This document shows positions 40,401 to 55,042 of a stretch of 64,000 nt of DNA, in pieces (within the stretch, counting starts at the first letter, position 1; each line of letters opens with the position of its first letter). The notes beneath the pieces were generated by a model that saw only the letters and a list, made by a program, of their open reading frames with translations, made no database searches and was not told the origin of the DNA. Source of the stretch: Chaetorhynchus papuensis. Taxonomy: Eukaryota > Chordata > Aves > Passeriformes > Rhipiduridae. The translations under genes and the position numbers were made by a program. Location: the NCBI GenBank assembly GCA_013396525.1, contig VWYX01000012.1:1603884-1667883 (forward strand), given 5' to 3'.

Positions 40401-43400
40401 ATGTTGGAGGTGATAGATTAGAAGAAAGTGTGTGACATATTTATATTATGCTTTGCTGCTTATTTGTCTGCGAATGTCAGAAAAGTGCAGTCCTCTCTGT
40501 GGAATTAAGTTCTTACGGTCTTCTCCCAGCAGAGCGATGTCTGTGTGTGGCCATGGGTGCTGAGCATTCCTGCTGGAGCAGGGAGTACAGACAGGCCATG
40601 GCAGGCAGTCCCATCCCACGGCCCCTTAGCCAGGGTAACAGTCTGGGGATGTGTTCCTCACCCCCTGGAGCTGCAAAGCAGGAACTGGCCATGGACACTG
40701 TCTTAGCATAAATTCAAGCCTTTTGCTTTGGCTGTGAGACCTGTGAAGGTGGTTTCATGGAGTCCAAGTGTATGTCCAAAATATATTGTTCCATCACTTC
40801 TGTGAGTGCCCAGGCAGCTTTTGGTTTGCGCCCCTGAGCTTCTCTACTATCAGTTAGATGTCATAAACCTTCCATGGGCAAAAAAGCGTATAATTCATAT
40901 CAGTAGGAAGGGGATGATGTTTAACAGTAATAAACTCAGCAGTACAATATTCTGTTTGTTTTCTGACAAAGTAACCTGCCATGCTTTATATTAGAGGACA
41001 ATGCTTCTCTGTTTTGACAGACTGGTGGGTGAATGCCTTTCACTCAAAACCTGGCATATTTTTCTTTCTGCGCATGGACTGTACACATGCTACACATTTA
41101 TTTACTGTCATGGTTCTGCTCAGCTTTGCTTATTTTTTGTACAGGTTGTTTCCAATGTTGTTGTTTGTCTGTCCAATTCTGGGTTTGATTTTCCTGATTT
41201 ATCTGGTTTCATTTTGTGTCTTCATGTATTTGGAGAAGAACTCCTGAAACAGAATGGGGTATCTACCTAGCAGTACTAGAGCTTTTAATTGCCACTTTAT
41301 TTGTAAAATAGCTTTCTTGCCTTCAGTTATGTGAGGGCTGATATTGTAAAAATAGTGTATGCTATTGTTGCTGGGAGTATTTTATTTACCAAAGTGTTTT
41401 GAGGCAAATCTGCCTTTACTCATACAGGAATCCTATTAGGGGAATCAGGTGTGCATCCACAGCTTTGTCCATTTGAGCTCTTGGACTCCTTAACACTCTG
41501 AAAAATAAGGCAGTGAGCATCTTACTGAATTTAGGAAATAGAATTTACCTTTGAATAATTTCTGTGGCTTGCTGAAACCAGACAAAATCCTATCTTCTGC
41601 AATATCTGTAACCACAGACTAAAACAGGGCATCTTTGTCCTCAGGTTTTGAAATGAGCAATGTCTTTAATTCATTTTCTCATAAGGGAGTTTGTTCAGTA
41701 CGCAGTCATACCGAACACTTTTGGCTGATATATGCCCATCGTCTTCAAAAGTGCAAATTAACTCACAAATCGTTTTTAAGTCTGTAAATTGTGCTGTTAA
41801 TTGACTGCATATAAAATAAGCAGTTAATGCCATTTTTTCAACAAACTGAATGACTCTATTTACTGTCCCTTCTTTCATTACAAACAGCAGGCACCATAAA
41901 TTCAGTGGGCTGTGGAGCAGTGGCTATCAAGTACAGCAATAGAGCACACAGCAAAGGTGAAGGAGACTTGGGAATCATGTTCTTGCTTTTCACATTTAAT
42001 TTTTCATTTGGAGCTTTAAAAGGCTTCTCAGACAGTAGGTATTCTCAGGGGCTTGTTGGGTTCCTCTGCTGGTTTAATAGTGATCGTGACTCTTGTAGAA
42101 GTGTGGCACTGAGAGAATTAGTGAACTCTTCAGAGGGAGGAAGGAATGATCAATTATTCACCACACGCCACCAACTACAAGAACCATGACTGCCTCCTGT
42201 CTCTCTCCTTTTCTTTCTTGTGCACATGCACACACTCAACTTATGCTATTTGTGCAATTTGTGCAATTACATTATTTTCATTCAAACAATCTCTAGAGAA
42301 ACTTGTTTATTTGAGTATGCTGGAACATTCATCATTAGGGTGTTGCATCAAGTGTTCTTGACATTCACTGCTCTGTGCCTTCTGCATCTTCTTCTTTAAT
42401 TATTTTAATACTAAGAATAAATAAAACAGAAAGTTCTGGCTGATTTACCTAGAAAAAACAGAATGCATAGAGACATTTCATAATTAGATCAGTCATGGAT
42501 TATTTTTGGACTATGTTTATTCCTTTCTTCCTAAACTTTTGTGCTTGAACCTGGTTTTCAAGGGGAGGAGTCTAACAGCCTTCAGGTTTTTACATGTAAG
42601 AAAGACTTTTGTTCTGCATCTCTAAATATTCATAATGCACACAAAAGAAGATTACTGGGTTCTTTATTCACTTTGAAATGTTAGTAAGAATATTTTTTCA
42701 AAACCCAGAAGTTGTAACGAAAAACTCATTAATCCTTGATCATGGCTTTATATGCTAGAGGGATATTAGTGTTAAAATAGCACATATGCTCTTTTAAATA
42801 TTCAAGATCACAGCATCTTTGAAATAATTTTGATTTTTTTAAGTTTGATTATCATAAAATTGCACTAGGATATTTCAAAAGTACATTAGTCTGAAAAATC
42901 AATAAAACGCTGATTGTTGCAAGGAGTTTGTAGATTCTGCCAAAGTTTCATGAGAAGCTAGAAAATGAGAGACAAGAACTCTTGCTGGGATTTAGAACTC
43001 TCTGAAGGCAGAGTCAGAGGATGGAATCTATCATTCTTTTCTTGGCCATATACAGGAATGTCTAAGTTCTGCATGAGCTCCTGAGTCAATAGGGTGGAGT
43101 ACTTCAGCTGTTGATGAGAACATCATGGAGGAGAGCCCTGTAGAATGAGCAGTGCAGAAGATGCCATCATGATGAGCTTAATAGAAGTGTCTGAAAAGCA
43201 AAGCTCCAAAATTTTGGCTGGCTGTGACAATGCATATATATTTAAACCTTTGCTACTAATACTCATTGTGTAACCTTGTTAGTACATTCCAGGTAGTTTG
43301 CAAGTATTGAACAGGTCCTTTGTGTGTAAATGCACTCCCCTCTGTGACAGCCTCACCTGCAGCTTCAGCCATGCCACTGGCTCTGCTCCCCACACAGTCA

Positions 43401-46400
43401 TGTGCTCAGCATATTCTCACCTGTCCCTGGGCTCCTTGCCTCTTCAAGAAGCATTTAGGGGTTTTTTATATTTCAGCTTTAAACTCTTGTTGTCCGTTTT
43501 GGTTTCACACAGTTTTATATTCAGGTGCTCATAACAGATGTGCAGAAGTGCAGGCTGGGCGTGGCTGTACCTGGTGCCAGCCCTGCTGGTTGTTGGCTCT
43601 GTGGCTGCAGGGAGCACAGGAAAAAGGATCACTGTGGAATGGTTCCAAGCCCAGCAGCACAAAGCTACTAAATATGATGAACTTCAAACTCTCTCAATAG
43701 CTGAGACAGAAGGCTGAGGTGCAGTGTCTTAGGCAGAGATTATATTCTGTATTTATGCTCAATGTAATCATCAGATACAATAGGTATGACCTTCTCTATA
43801 AAGAAACATCTAAAGCCCTGTTAGATCTAAAGAGCTGATGCAGGACCAAGTGTCTAAAAGTGCTGTTTCACAGCCTGGGGTTTATCCTGCACGAATATTA
43901 GGCTGGAAACTCCTGGTCTTTTCTGAAATGATTGTGAGGTGGACATGCCTGGCTCTCATTTGCATGATTTTATCACAGGAAGAAAACATGTTTTGTTTGT
44001 GGGTTTTTCTGTTTCAGGTTGGTTTTTTTTTTTGTTTTCTTTCCCTCACTGTTAACTGCATGGAATATCTTAATTTTACTTGCTTTTTTTTAAACCAATG
44101 TTCTTTTGTAGATAGTTTTTGTATCCTTTTATTATTTGAATAATAAATCTGAATACCAAAACCATAATTGGTTTTGCATTATCAGGTTATATTAAAGTCT
44201 AAAATTGAAAATATTTACTTGCAATAAAAAGAGTTGCATGTTGTTTGTGTGTGTACTTCAGTGACTTTGCTTTGAGGTTCTGTTTATGTACCAAGGCTGT
44301 CACAGTTTCATGTTGTCCATAACAGCTGCGCTTTACAGCACTGGCTGCTTTTTGCCTCTAAGTGTCAAAAAACCTCAAGATTCCAAAATAGAAATAACGG
44401 GACTGATCTTAATCCATTAAATACATCCTATCACCTCTTTTGAGGTAATTACTCAGGCTTGTTTGCAAAAACAGAATTAAAATATTGAATTGGTATTCTC
44501 ATCTCAGAAGCCCTGTAACTTAGAGTGCGACTGGTGGAGTCAGGTTGTAAGGAAGTTCAAAAGCAGTGGCTTCTGGGGGTACCAAATGTGCTTTTATTAA
44601 AAACTGGCAAAAAGCATCATTTATTTCCATTTTACACAGTAGGTCAGGGAAACATTAATCAAGTGTCTTGACAGGAAATCTGTCTTGAATCTAGAGAATA
44701 AAATACCATTCTGCTTACTCTTGGTCCCATGCCTTCAGTTGTAGAGCAGTCTTCTGTTGTTGACGTCAGGGACAGTTCTTGAATTGAGGTAAAAATATGC
44801 CACACATTTGCTGTAACATTTGTTTAAAGGCTAGTTGGGAGTGAGTAGAGAGGAGTGTTTGTCATCACATTTCTCATCAATGTATTGCTGTTTCTGATTC
44901 GATGTAAGATTAATTCCTAGCATTTGTTGACAGCTCTGTGGTTTCCACAACAGAGTGAAATATAGATATTAACATAAAATGTTCATTGTGTGGTAACATT
45001 CTTAGAAGCCCTGACAGTTTATTACAGCTTGTGACTATTATTAATAATATTATTCTAAAAGCAGAGATACCAGTGTTTTTATTTTTCAGTCTGTGCCATA
45101 CTTAGTAAGAGATGTCAGGGATAAATTTATTTCTGACCTTGATTTGTCTGGATCACTAACTGTTGCTTTAAAATGCCCCAGGTAGTATTTACCATACAGG
45201 GAAATAAAGAAAAGCATTGGGATGCCACTGCATAAGAATTGTGGAATTCCCTTGGCACAGAGCACTTAATGGGTCACAACAGTGAGCTCTATGCTGTAAG
45301 CTATCATAGACATCAGCAGGTGATATTTTTGTTCTTTGCTTCTCCTCTGCAGTGCTGAAACAAGAATTTCTCATGTGATGCTAATATTGAAGTGTTAAAA
45401 CTGATCTAATTAGTTTTATTCTGAAAAATATATGTTTTAGAACCTGTTCTACAAGTTTACATCACCTTGGAGATACATGAGAAAAATCTGTACAGCATAA
45501 AAAAATAACCTTCTCATGTAATTTCCCTCTTAAAAATACACAATATTTTTCTCTTTATCTCTTATGCCTTCTCCAGTGATGTCAGGGGAATCTGAATACT
45601 CAGGGATGTTAATTTGTATTGGTATTATTGACTGATTTGCAAATGCTGTAAGCTGTGTTTTAAAACTAAAGTGTCAGCCAGGCAAATTTTAACCATTTCA
45701 GTAATTGTAAGAAAAAAAAAAAGGTAGTAAAATGTACATCTTGTATTGAAAGAAGGATGCAAGACTAGGACAGATGTACTAAAGCAGCACATCTTCACGT
45801 AGGAATGGGGCTCAGGACTGCAGCTCTGCAGGACCAACACCATGTGGACTTTCTCAGGCTGGAGATATGGTTAAAAATAATTAGGAATGTTAAAATGGAG
45901 ATGAAACCTTTGAATGTGAACACTGAAAAGGAAACCATTATGCTATAAATTCTCTTGGTGCTCCTGTAGCAGGTAGGAAACCCCAACTGAAAATATGTTT
46001 GGTTTGTTTCCATATTTAACCCCAATTACTCTTTGCAGGGGAATTCTTTTTAACACTCAATTCCTTATGTCACTTTTTAGCTTCTGTAGGTCTTATTTTA
46101 CCCCACTACATAAATTGCAGCAGGTGCACAGAATTGAAGACATTACAATTAAATGTAATCAAATATTTTAGGCACTAATGAACAGCTCCAGGAAAACAAG
46201 TCAAAAGGAAAAAAAAAAGAAACAAAAAAAAAGGCTTTAAGTGAGTGAATTTTCAAACACCCAAGGCATCATAGGGCCAATTAAGGGAGTCAGACACCAG
46301 GACACATACTGGCATTAATTATCTTTGAGTTCAGGGAAATAAAAAATAAAAGCAACAATTATCATAATAAATTTCCACACACACTGCTTGTAAGTTGTGC

Positions 46401-47307
46401 TAATCTACAGCACACCTGGGTTTGTGGGACTGAAAGTGAATGCTCAGTCAGTTGGTAAGGACTTCACGTGGAGGCTCGTGGGCTGTGCTGGGATTTGCCA
46501 GAGCCTGGATCCAGGTCCAGCTCCATGTTATCCCAGGGAGGCTGGAAATTCAGCACTGTAGACCCTGTGCTGGCTGGAAATGCAGAGTCCATCCTAGTGA
46601 GGATGTCATCGCTCTGTCCCTCCTCTCTCTCACTCTCATTTTATTACACACCTAATGAAAATTTTCACAATGGGAGTATCAGTCTCAATCTACCCTAAAT
46701 ACCTGGGGATCTCTCTAAGTCTCCTTCATCTCAGCTAAGTAGGAACTAATTTTAGTAGCTAACTAAAAGAGCAAATGTTTCATGCATGCCATAAATTTCT
46801 TGAAACATGCAGATGCAAGAAAAAGTGGGATACTCACTGTGCTAGAGGAAAAATTTTTGAAAGGTATTAAAAAAATTGATTTTTCTCTGACTGGTATTTG
46901 AACCAGCTATAAGGTGTTTTCACTGAAAAAACAGGAAAATGGGGTAATATGTTTTGGGCTGTTGGTTTTATATCAGCATTACGTGAAATTAGTGTCTGTA
47001 GTAGTTTTCTTTGAAGCATTGTCTGGTTGGTTGGTTGCATCTGGAGGGTAAATGTCAATCACTCCAACTTCCACACAACATAAACTAGTAAACAAATCCC
47101 TAAATGAGCAAGGTTAGGTTTAAATTTGTAAGTCGTGTATTTTTTTTTAATAGTCTTGATTATTCTAGGTTAAAGGAGGAAAAAAGTCATTATGCATTAT
47201 TTCCTTTCCCTTTGTATTTGCTAATCAAATTTTCATGCCTATAGTGGAAGTCCTTTGTGACATTATTTATGTTTGGAAGGTGTTTTGCATATCATGGACA
47301 GGATAGG
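37471..47307. other. Unique noncoding sequence, no gene seen
   Basis: About 10 kb of mostly AT-rich DNA. Less AT-rich patches lie at about 40500-40700, 43320-43640 (126-codon open plus frame at 43320-43700) and 46440-46620, each with overlapping open frames in several phases and no recognised homology. A-rich runs lie near 45713-45722 and 46209-46232. I see no exon or named repeat. Confidence 0.5.
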
Positions 47308-47600
47308 AGGATGAAGAGGGACCTCAGGGATAATCTGGTTCAACCTTTCTTGGCAAAAGCACTGTATAAACATGGTCTAGATAAGATGGCCCAGCACCCT
47401 GCCCAGCTGAATCTTAAATGTGTCCAATATTGAGGAACCTATCGCTTTCCTGGGGAGATTATGCCAATGGCTGATTGTTCTCACTGGGAAAAGTTTCCTT
47501 CTTGTGTGCAATCAGAATCTTCCCAGAAGTAACTTGTAACCATTACCACTCCTCTTTTCCATGTGAGTCCTTGTAAAAAAAGAGATTCTTTGGGGTTCTT
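47308..47600 (-). mobile_element. CR1 LINE 3' fragment, old
   Basis: Reading along the plus strand, GAGGGACCTCAGGGATAATC and TGGTTCAACC are followed by the expected order of CR1 3' landmarks in reverse complement: a CTAGAT segment, GCCCAGCACCCTGCCCAGC, a region ending TGAGGAACC, and CTCACTGGGAAAAGTTTCCTTCTTGTG. The match is clear in order but eroded by substitutions, so this is older than the CR1 tail in the duplicated block. The far end is uncertain by some tens of bases. It is 5'-truncated and noncoding. Confidence 0.75.
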
Positions 47601-50600
47601 TGATAATTCTGACGTAAAAATTCACTGCGATCTTTTCTCAAAGCACCCATCTGTAGCAAACACATGGGATAGCATTCAAAAAAATGTAATATTTTCATAA
47701 CTTAATGTCAGCTAAATGACTGTGTTTTCATTTGCTGTCTGGAACTAGTTCTTTCAATTACTTTAATTTATAAAAAATATATTTAAAAGATTTCAAATCT
47801 TTACAAAACCTTTTAAAAATTTCAAAGTCAAACCCCACAGCTTCAAACATAATTTACTACTGTGCCTCAGATGTATATTTTAAACTGTATGTATAGCATG
47901 TCCTTTTCATAATATAAGAAACATCTGCTGTTTGCTCATGCATGTATTTTAGAGAATTTAAAAACTAATCCTTTTTCCACAATGGTTAGAGAATCCAATT
48001 ATTTTGCATACTGCCACATAACATTTTATTCGCATAACATTTGCTTCATACCTTAATAATCCTTAACATGAAACTTCTTTAGATTTCTTTTGGAAGCTTC
48101 CCAATCTCTTGAAATGGCATTTCAAACAGATTAGTCTAAAGGAGACAACATGTCTCCAAAGATCAGCATGGAATCCTGTGAATCTCTCCTAAAGAACAGA
48201 AAGAAATTGGACAGTTTCTGCAGGCTTCTGAAAGGTTTGGAAGAAAAATTCTGGAGGAAAGAGTGTTTCCTCAAAAGCAAAAAGAAATAAAACAGGAAGA
48301 GGATTCAGTCTTGTTTTTCTTCTCTAGTGCATTGGTGCACTGAATCAAGAATGATTCCCCACATTCCCAATTCCTGTTAGCAAGATTCTTGTTTATACCC
48401 ATCCTTTGATTACACTTCAGTCCAAAGTTCAATAATTTCTTGAGGCTTAAGAAATATTTGATTATATCTTACAAAATCTCTGTACTACTTTTGAAGAACA
48501 TAACTCATGTGGATGTTTTAAAATTAAAGCACAAGGGTTAAATCAAAATGTTCAGATTTTGAAAGGATTGGTTTGTTTTCCTCCTCCCTTTCTAGGTCTT
48601 AAGAAAATTAAAATGTAGATTTTATGCTGGTACAAGAATAAGGCCAAGCTCTAGTCCTCACCTCCCTGTTGTAAGATGCTGACATGGTAAATATACTGAA
48701 CTTAGCAAAATATTTTAAAATTAACTGAGCAGTTATTAAAATACCTATCTTTGATCTTGTCCACTTTGTATCAAGACCCAGATTTATTATCTAAGTAGGA
48801 TTTGTTATTTGATATGTGAGGTTTCATTTTCTTTCCTTCCCACACACACTGATTAAAAAAAAGTACCACCATCTCCTCCAGTTATGATTACAGGTATGTC
48901 AATTCTTACCCTGTCTCCTGGAGAGACATTTTTTGCAGCTCTACATCACCTCTGCAACTCATTATCAAATAACAGCCCATAAGCTCTTTATATGCAGGTG
49001 CAAGATTATGATCACTCTTTTATTGTTGATAGAATTAGTGTTTGAGTGCTGGTATTGATAGATATGATGTTGCAGAGGATTTTCTGTGGAGAAATCTTTA
49101 TTAGTAGTGTATCCAAACATAATGAAAAATCATAAACTTAGCTTCTCATGCTGTTTGCTTTCTTCTGGATCTCTGTAAAGCTTAAGCAAAGTTTCTATGC
49201 GTGAGCAAACAGAGTTTTTCAGACCAGGCTGGTTCTAAGAGTGAGCAGCAGTTGAGGAACAAGAGCTTTTCACTTACTGGTGGTTCTCTGTCTCTGTCAC
49301 ACGTGCTGGGTGACTGTCAAAATGTGGTGCCACCACATCCTGCCTGATGACTTCAGTGTGGATCTTGGGTGCCACAGGGACATGTTTGAGAATGAAAGTC
49401 CTTTTCTTCCCAGGAACACTCATCAGTGTGAGGTAGAGGCTGATGTTTAAGGAGTGCTCTAATGATGACCTGAATTAAGGTGTTTTTTCCGTGGGATATT
49501 TCAGTGCATTCATGGATAAACCACGAACGTTGGATTTGGTTGGGTTCAAGGCCTGACAAGCTCTGTATGCTCAGAACCTTCTTAGTAGTGAAGTTTCATG
49601 AACTTTAATTTTCTGTTTTCAAACTAGCTGCAGTCTTTCAAAGTAGGGATGTGACCATTTAACACCTGAGGCTGTAATATTTTTTTTTTCCTCCATGATT
49701 TCCAGGCTCTTTATATTGGAAAGTTATTGACCTAGTCTGGGGATCAACACCAGGTGAAGTGGATCCCTGTTGGAAGGCAACCACAGGCTCACACAGCATA
49801 AAAGAAATTGAGGTTGGAGGGCAGGGGGGTGTATCACGGAACACAGTATCGTGTTCCCCCATAACTGTAAAAATTATCTGTTGAGTTAATAACAAAAATA
49901 ATCTATTAACTAAAAACAAAACAACAAAAAAAGGATGCTTTGTGGATTCTGTACGTCTTACTCCCCTGCTGTGTTGTTTTTCTTTTTTAGTTAACAATAC
50001 TGAGAATGCTTTTGATCATTCCTCTAATGTGCATTGCTTAGGATTTAATGGGAAATCTGAATTAAGGACATTGAAACTTATGCAGGTCTGAACTGCGTAT
50101 CCATGGAATTGCATACATAACAAATTGTGTGCAAAACTCATTCCTGCACACAGCAGAGCATTCTAACCATTAGCACCAATGAAATAGATAGGTGGAAGTG
50201 TTCTTTTCCCTATAAACTTGTCTTTACACTTAAAAGTATTTTCAGTTACTTGCAGGTTGGTCTGTAGCACTCTGACCAGCACTTCTCACATATATACGAG
50301 TGGGTTTAAAATAGAGAGCATGAGGGGAGAAAGAGAACTCTTGAAATACAGGGAAAAAAACCCTTTTAATAAAATGAGAAATCAACTTTTAGAAAAGGGC
50401 AGAGGGGAACAGAAAGGTCTGGCAAATAACAGAATAAAAGCAATCTTAAAATTTTTTATTTGAAACTGCACTTAATTCATTTCAAGTAAGTGTCTCAAAG
50501 CGTCCTTTGAAATATCACCAACTGCTAAAATCGAATACTGTCATTTTATTGGAGTAACTGTAAGTTTACTTATTTCATAATTGGCTTGGCTAGGGAGCTC

Positions 50601-53600
50601 ACCTGGAGGGATTTTACCAGTAGCCATTCTTATCAATTTTTTAATAAATCCCACATATTGAGTAAAGTAAATAATGAATGGCATAGTGCTTGGTAAGTCA
50701 ATATTTAATTTAATATAGATTCCGGGAAGCTCACATTTTACATGCAGATATTACTGTGGTTCTTTCTTAAGAAAAAAAAATATACAAAAGGTAAAGGAGG
50801 AGAATTTGTAGGGTTATTCTTGTACAATTTAGTTCATATTAGTGTTTCATGGCTTCAGATTAACAGAGTACGTGATAGGGGTGCGCTGACTGCAGAAAAC
50901 ACCAATTATTTTTCTGAATCTCAAGATCTGTTCAATAGGTATCAGTTCCTACAGGCTCATTCAGCAAGTGCAAGGATATATTCAGCCACAGGGTAAGTTC
51001 AGTAGGATTTAAGCAGAGGTTTAAATACCATTCCAGATAGAGAGAAGCTTAAGATAAGTTTTAGTTGAAGTTGTTTTAAAATTAGTAATTCTGCTGAAAT
51101 TTTTTTCAGTTTAATATTGTCAAGTTGTTTGTTTATGGACATTTGCGAATACTGTCAAGGGACATAATTTCCCCTTTCACCAGTAGCTTTAAAACATTTC
51201 ACATAAAAACATTTGTGCTGAAGAAAAGGTTTTTTCCAAATAACATCTTCCAAATAATGTTCCTTATTTATTTATTGTCATGAAAACTTGACTGTAAGGA
51301 CTTTTTTGAGTTTTGAAATTACAAAAGGCAATAAATATCAGTCTTTAGTGCTGCAGGTCTCTGATAATTAGTGCATCATCATAATTAGTATCTTACCATC
51401 TGAGTACTTCAAAGGAGAAAAAAACAACAAACACCTAAGGAACACTATACAAAGGCTACAGGCTGAAGAGCTGACATGCCATGGTAGAGAGATTTATGTG
51501 GTCTATCATAAAAAATTTAGCTTTTCTGGAGTTATTAATCACCCACATCTGTTCCTAATGTTTCCACATGACACCCTTGACTACAGTAAAGAAGCTGCTC
51601 CAGATGAAAAAGGGTAAATTAGCACTGGTTAAAAAATGAACATCCGTAAGAAGAGCCAGGATAACTTAAATGCAGCTTTTTTTTTTCTTTTCTGTTTTGA
51701 GAACTATCTTCTAGAAATCTGTTCTTCAGAAGGGTAAATAAGAGTAAACTTTAATAAAGGTGTCCCCCTGGGTGACAGTCCCCATCAGGGGGAGGAAGGG
51801 GTTACAAAAAGTTGTCAGCATCCTGAAGCCTTTTTTAGGAGGGATGTGAGAAAGTTAGTGAGGAAGGTTTCCTTCTTCTTTCTTTTGGGAACCCTTTGAT
51901 ATTGGCAGTTTCTTCCTTCCGATTTTTAGGTTGAATTGGTGAATTTGGTTTGTTTTTATAAAATATAATCTGCTTATGTATTTTTGTTTTTTTTTTACTT
52001 TCCATTGGTTCCATTGTTCATTATGTTTACTTCGTTTCCTTTGAAACTGGTTTCATGGGAATAAAAGAATGTAGTACTCACAGACTAATCCTTATGATCT
52101 GTGCTTATGTCCTGGGGCCTGTGTTTGTGCTGCCTGAGTCCTCTTCCACAGCACACTTTTGCTGCAATGATGGTTCATTCCCTCCATAGTGAATAACTAC
52201 CTGCCATCACTATAAATTAAAACTAACTAAAACTAATTCAAGGAACAATTACCTAATTGCTACACAATTGCTGCTAGAGCTAAACAAGGCCACGCAAGAC
52301 CCTGGACTGTCTGGATGATACAAAGGTTGTAATCAGAGAAAAGGTATGTCTTGTCTTTCCAATAGAGCCACTCATTTGTTCTTGGAAGTTTTGGGTTTTT
52401 TTTATAATGGAAGCATGGAGCCAAAATGTGTGTGTAAGTCCATTAAACAAAAGATATAAACATAAGTTGGGGCCCCTACTGTTGCTAAAATCTGGCAAAT
52501 CTTGAACTTGTAAATAGTAGCTGCTGGTGTTTTATAAAGGCAGAATATAATTACAGTAAAAACCTTTTATAACATATGAGACATTCAACCATAGTTATCT
52601 CAAAGCTCAATCCTCTAAAATGTAAATTCTATTTTTATTTCTTTGATAATGAGACCCTATGTTTCAAAATAGGATATAATCTTGGTTTCCCATTTTTTAA
52701 TTGCCTACGCACAGTTTGTCTATTCTGTACCTTAAAATATGGCAAAGGCAATGAGCAGCAAGGTGACATTACTAAAGTTATTTCATTTAAAAAAACCACA
52801 ACTTTTGTTTCCTTACTGATCCCTTAAAATACTGTTATTAAGCATTGGGAGGTGAAGATATCAGATGAAATAGCAGGAAGTCCTGAAGTCCTTCAGGAGG
52901 GTACAGTCTGTAGGAGGCCTCATACAGATACAAACTCCTACAGAAAAAAGCTTTTGCTCTCAACAGGTAAATCAGTCACTTTGTTTCAGTGTTAAACAAA
53001 ATCCTGCAGGTGTTTTAGTATCATTATCCCCCACAAAGAGCCCAGGACACAGTTAAATATAGAAGTTAGTGAAGTTAGTGTAAACAATTGTTTTTCGACA
53101 CAAGGGGCAAGAAGAAGACCTAAGTTCGTCCTTACCTTTGATACAAAAATACTTTTTTTTTGTTTTTTGTTTTTTTTTTGTTTTTTTTTTGTTTTTTTTT
53201 TGTATATCTGCTCATACCCAGAATTCACCTATCAAGTTAACTCCTTTCAAGTTTGAAGCAGTTGAAACATGACAAGATGCTGCTGCCTACAAAGGGCCCA
53301 GCTACTTAGGCTTTGGATAGGCAGGGTACTTAAAGGCTGGAAATCTGAAAAAAGCCTGTGCTTATACCAACCTGTGGGACTCTCTGGGACAGTTAATCAT
53401 CATTGAATAGAAAACACAGCAGCAACCCTGCTGAGTGGAGAGCCTCGGGGAATGTCTCTTTGGAAATGCTGAACAGCATCTTAAAGATTCCCTTTGTTTG
53501 GACATTGTCCATTCCAGTCCATGTATCAAAAAGCCTGACTTTGTAGTGGAAGGACATCAGGTTTTTTGTTAGAAAGTTTGAATTCATTCCTTCTATTTAT

Positions 53601-55042
53601 TAGGTTCATGTTCTTCTGATCTGTAGGGAATCTTTAATTTGACTGGTGCTCCAGTTTCAAGAGGTTGGTACAACATCCCCTCACAAAAACTGGGATTAGG
53701 ATGTTCTTGGGGATGGGTGAGATGGGGCCCTGAGTCCTTTCAGCACAGCTGTTTTGTGGCTGTGTTCTACAGAGCAAACAAGAATGGTTCCTTTATTAAC
53801 AGATGAAGACTTTGATACTGCTTGATTTAGATGCAAATATTCACATAAGTAAATATTTCTATGATTAACTGGTTAGGGACCTAGATTCTACCTTGAATAT
53901 GATGGTAAATTATATTTTGTAAAATATGTTTCTAAAATTATTTTTAATGTCCTTGTCTTCTGATAAACTTTGAATGACCAGATTATTCATTATGATTATC
54001 ACCTACATGGGATTCTTGTCAGAAGAGCCAGAAGATAAAGTACTTAGAAGACCATACTTTATCCATTAATTTTCATGCCAGATGAATGATTACAATGTTG
54101 TGTAATACCAGAAAGCTTTATTGCCCAGGAAAATTTATGATACTGCATTTAATTTCATTTTTAGGGCGTGGGGTTTTTTTGTTTTGTTTTTACACCCAAA
54201 CAATCTCTATGAAAATTAGTAACTGCTCGATTTTACTTCTTACTTATTCACCCAGCAGTTTTCCATTGCACTTCTACCTTCTGAAAGGACAGCAGGTTTA
54301 CACTAACATAGTGTTATGACTGGCCTGGGGGCAGCAGGGTTTATTTCAGCCAATTAAAATGACAATTACTGTTAGAGACACTAATAGGAATACCCTTTTG
54401 CTCTTTAGTTCTACAGCCCAGATGGCATGATTAAAACATCTCCAAATTATTGCATTGTCTGCTCTCTAGAAGATTTTTTACTAAAAACATGGTACAAAAC
54501 TCTTTCCATTTACATGATGGTTTTCACAGTTTCTTTACCTAAAAATGGCATGTTAATACAATCACTGCTGGAAGCTATATTATCTGATGTAAAATAAGAT
54601 AAAGTTGACTGGTCTCTTTGCATTATTATATACATGTTATATGGAGTTTTTATATAAGTTTTCCAATTATGCACAAAACTATGTTGACCCAGCTAAGCAT
54701 GGCTGCAGCTTAAACACTGAATGTAAATAACAACACCTTTGCCAAATATGATGATTGAAGTTTGCATCAAATGTGTTAGAACACATTTACAATATTGTTT
54801 CATTTTACTGTGTACCTTGTCTGAGCTGTGCACTTGTGTTATTTCATTGGGCCTGTTAAAACTGCTTTTGTTTGTGTGTCTCTGTTAAATTTCTCCAGAG
54901 GCTTAGTTATGTTGAAGCCAGTTAAAGTAATTTCAAACACTTGCATATGTTTTAAGAAACAAAAAGAAGAATATTTCTTAGAGTTTGGTCTTATTAAGTC
55001 AGAAAAAACTTCATTAAGGAAAGGGAAGATGTTTATTCTTCC
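47601..55042. other. Unique noncoding sequence, no gene seen
   Basis: AT-rich sequence with short open frames only (longest 112 codons, 49659-49997 minus). A small stem TCCCCCTG/CAGGGGGA lies at 51763-51793. A T-rich simple repeat at 53153-53202 is listed separately. I see no named repeat or exon. Confidence 0.5.
53153..53202. repeat. (T)nG simple repeat
   Basis: Fifty bases consist of T runs of 6-10 interrupted by single G. It is a low-complexity tract, or the degraded A-rich tail of a retroposed copy on the minus strand. No body of such a copy is recognisable beside it. Confidence 0.9.

Noticed and set aside
51763..51793. Hairpin TCCCCCTG/CAGGGGGA
   Set aside because: An 8-bp stem with a 15-base loop in 64 kb is expected by chance. 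There is no terminator context in a vertebrate genome.
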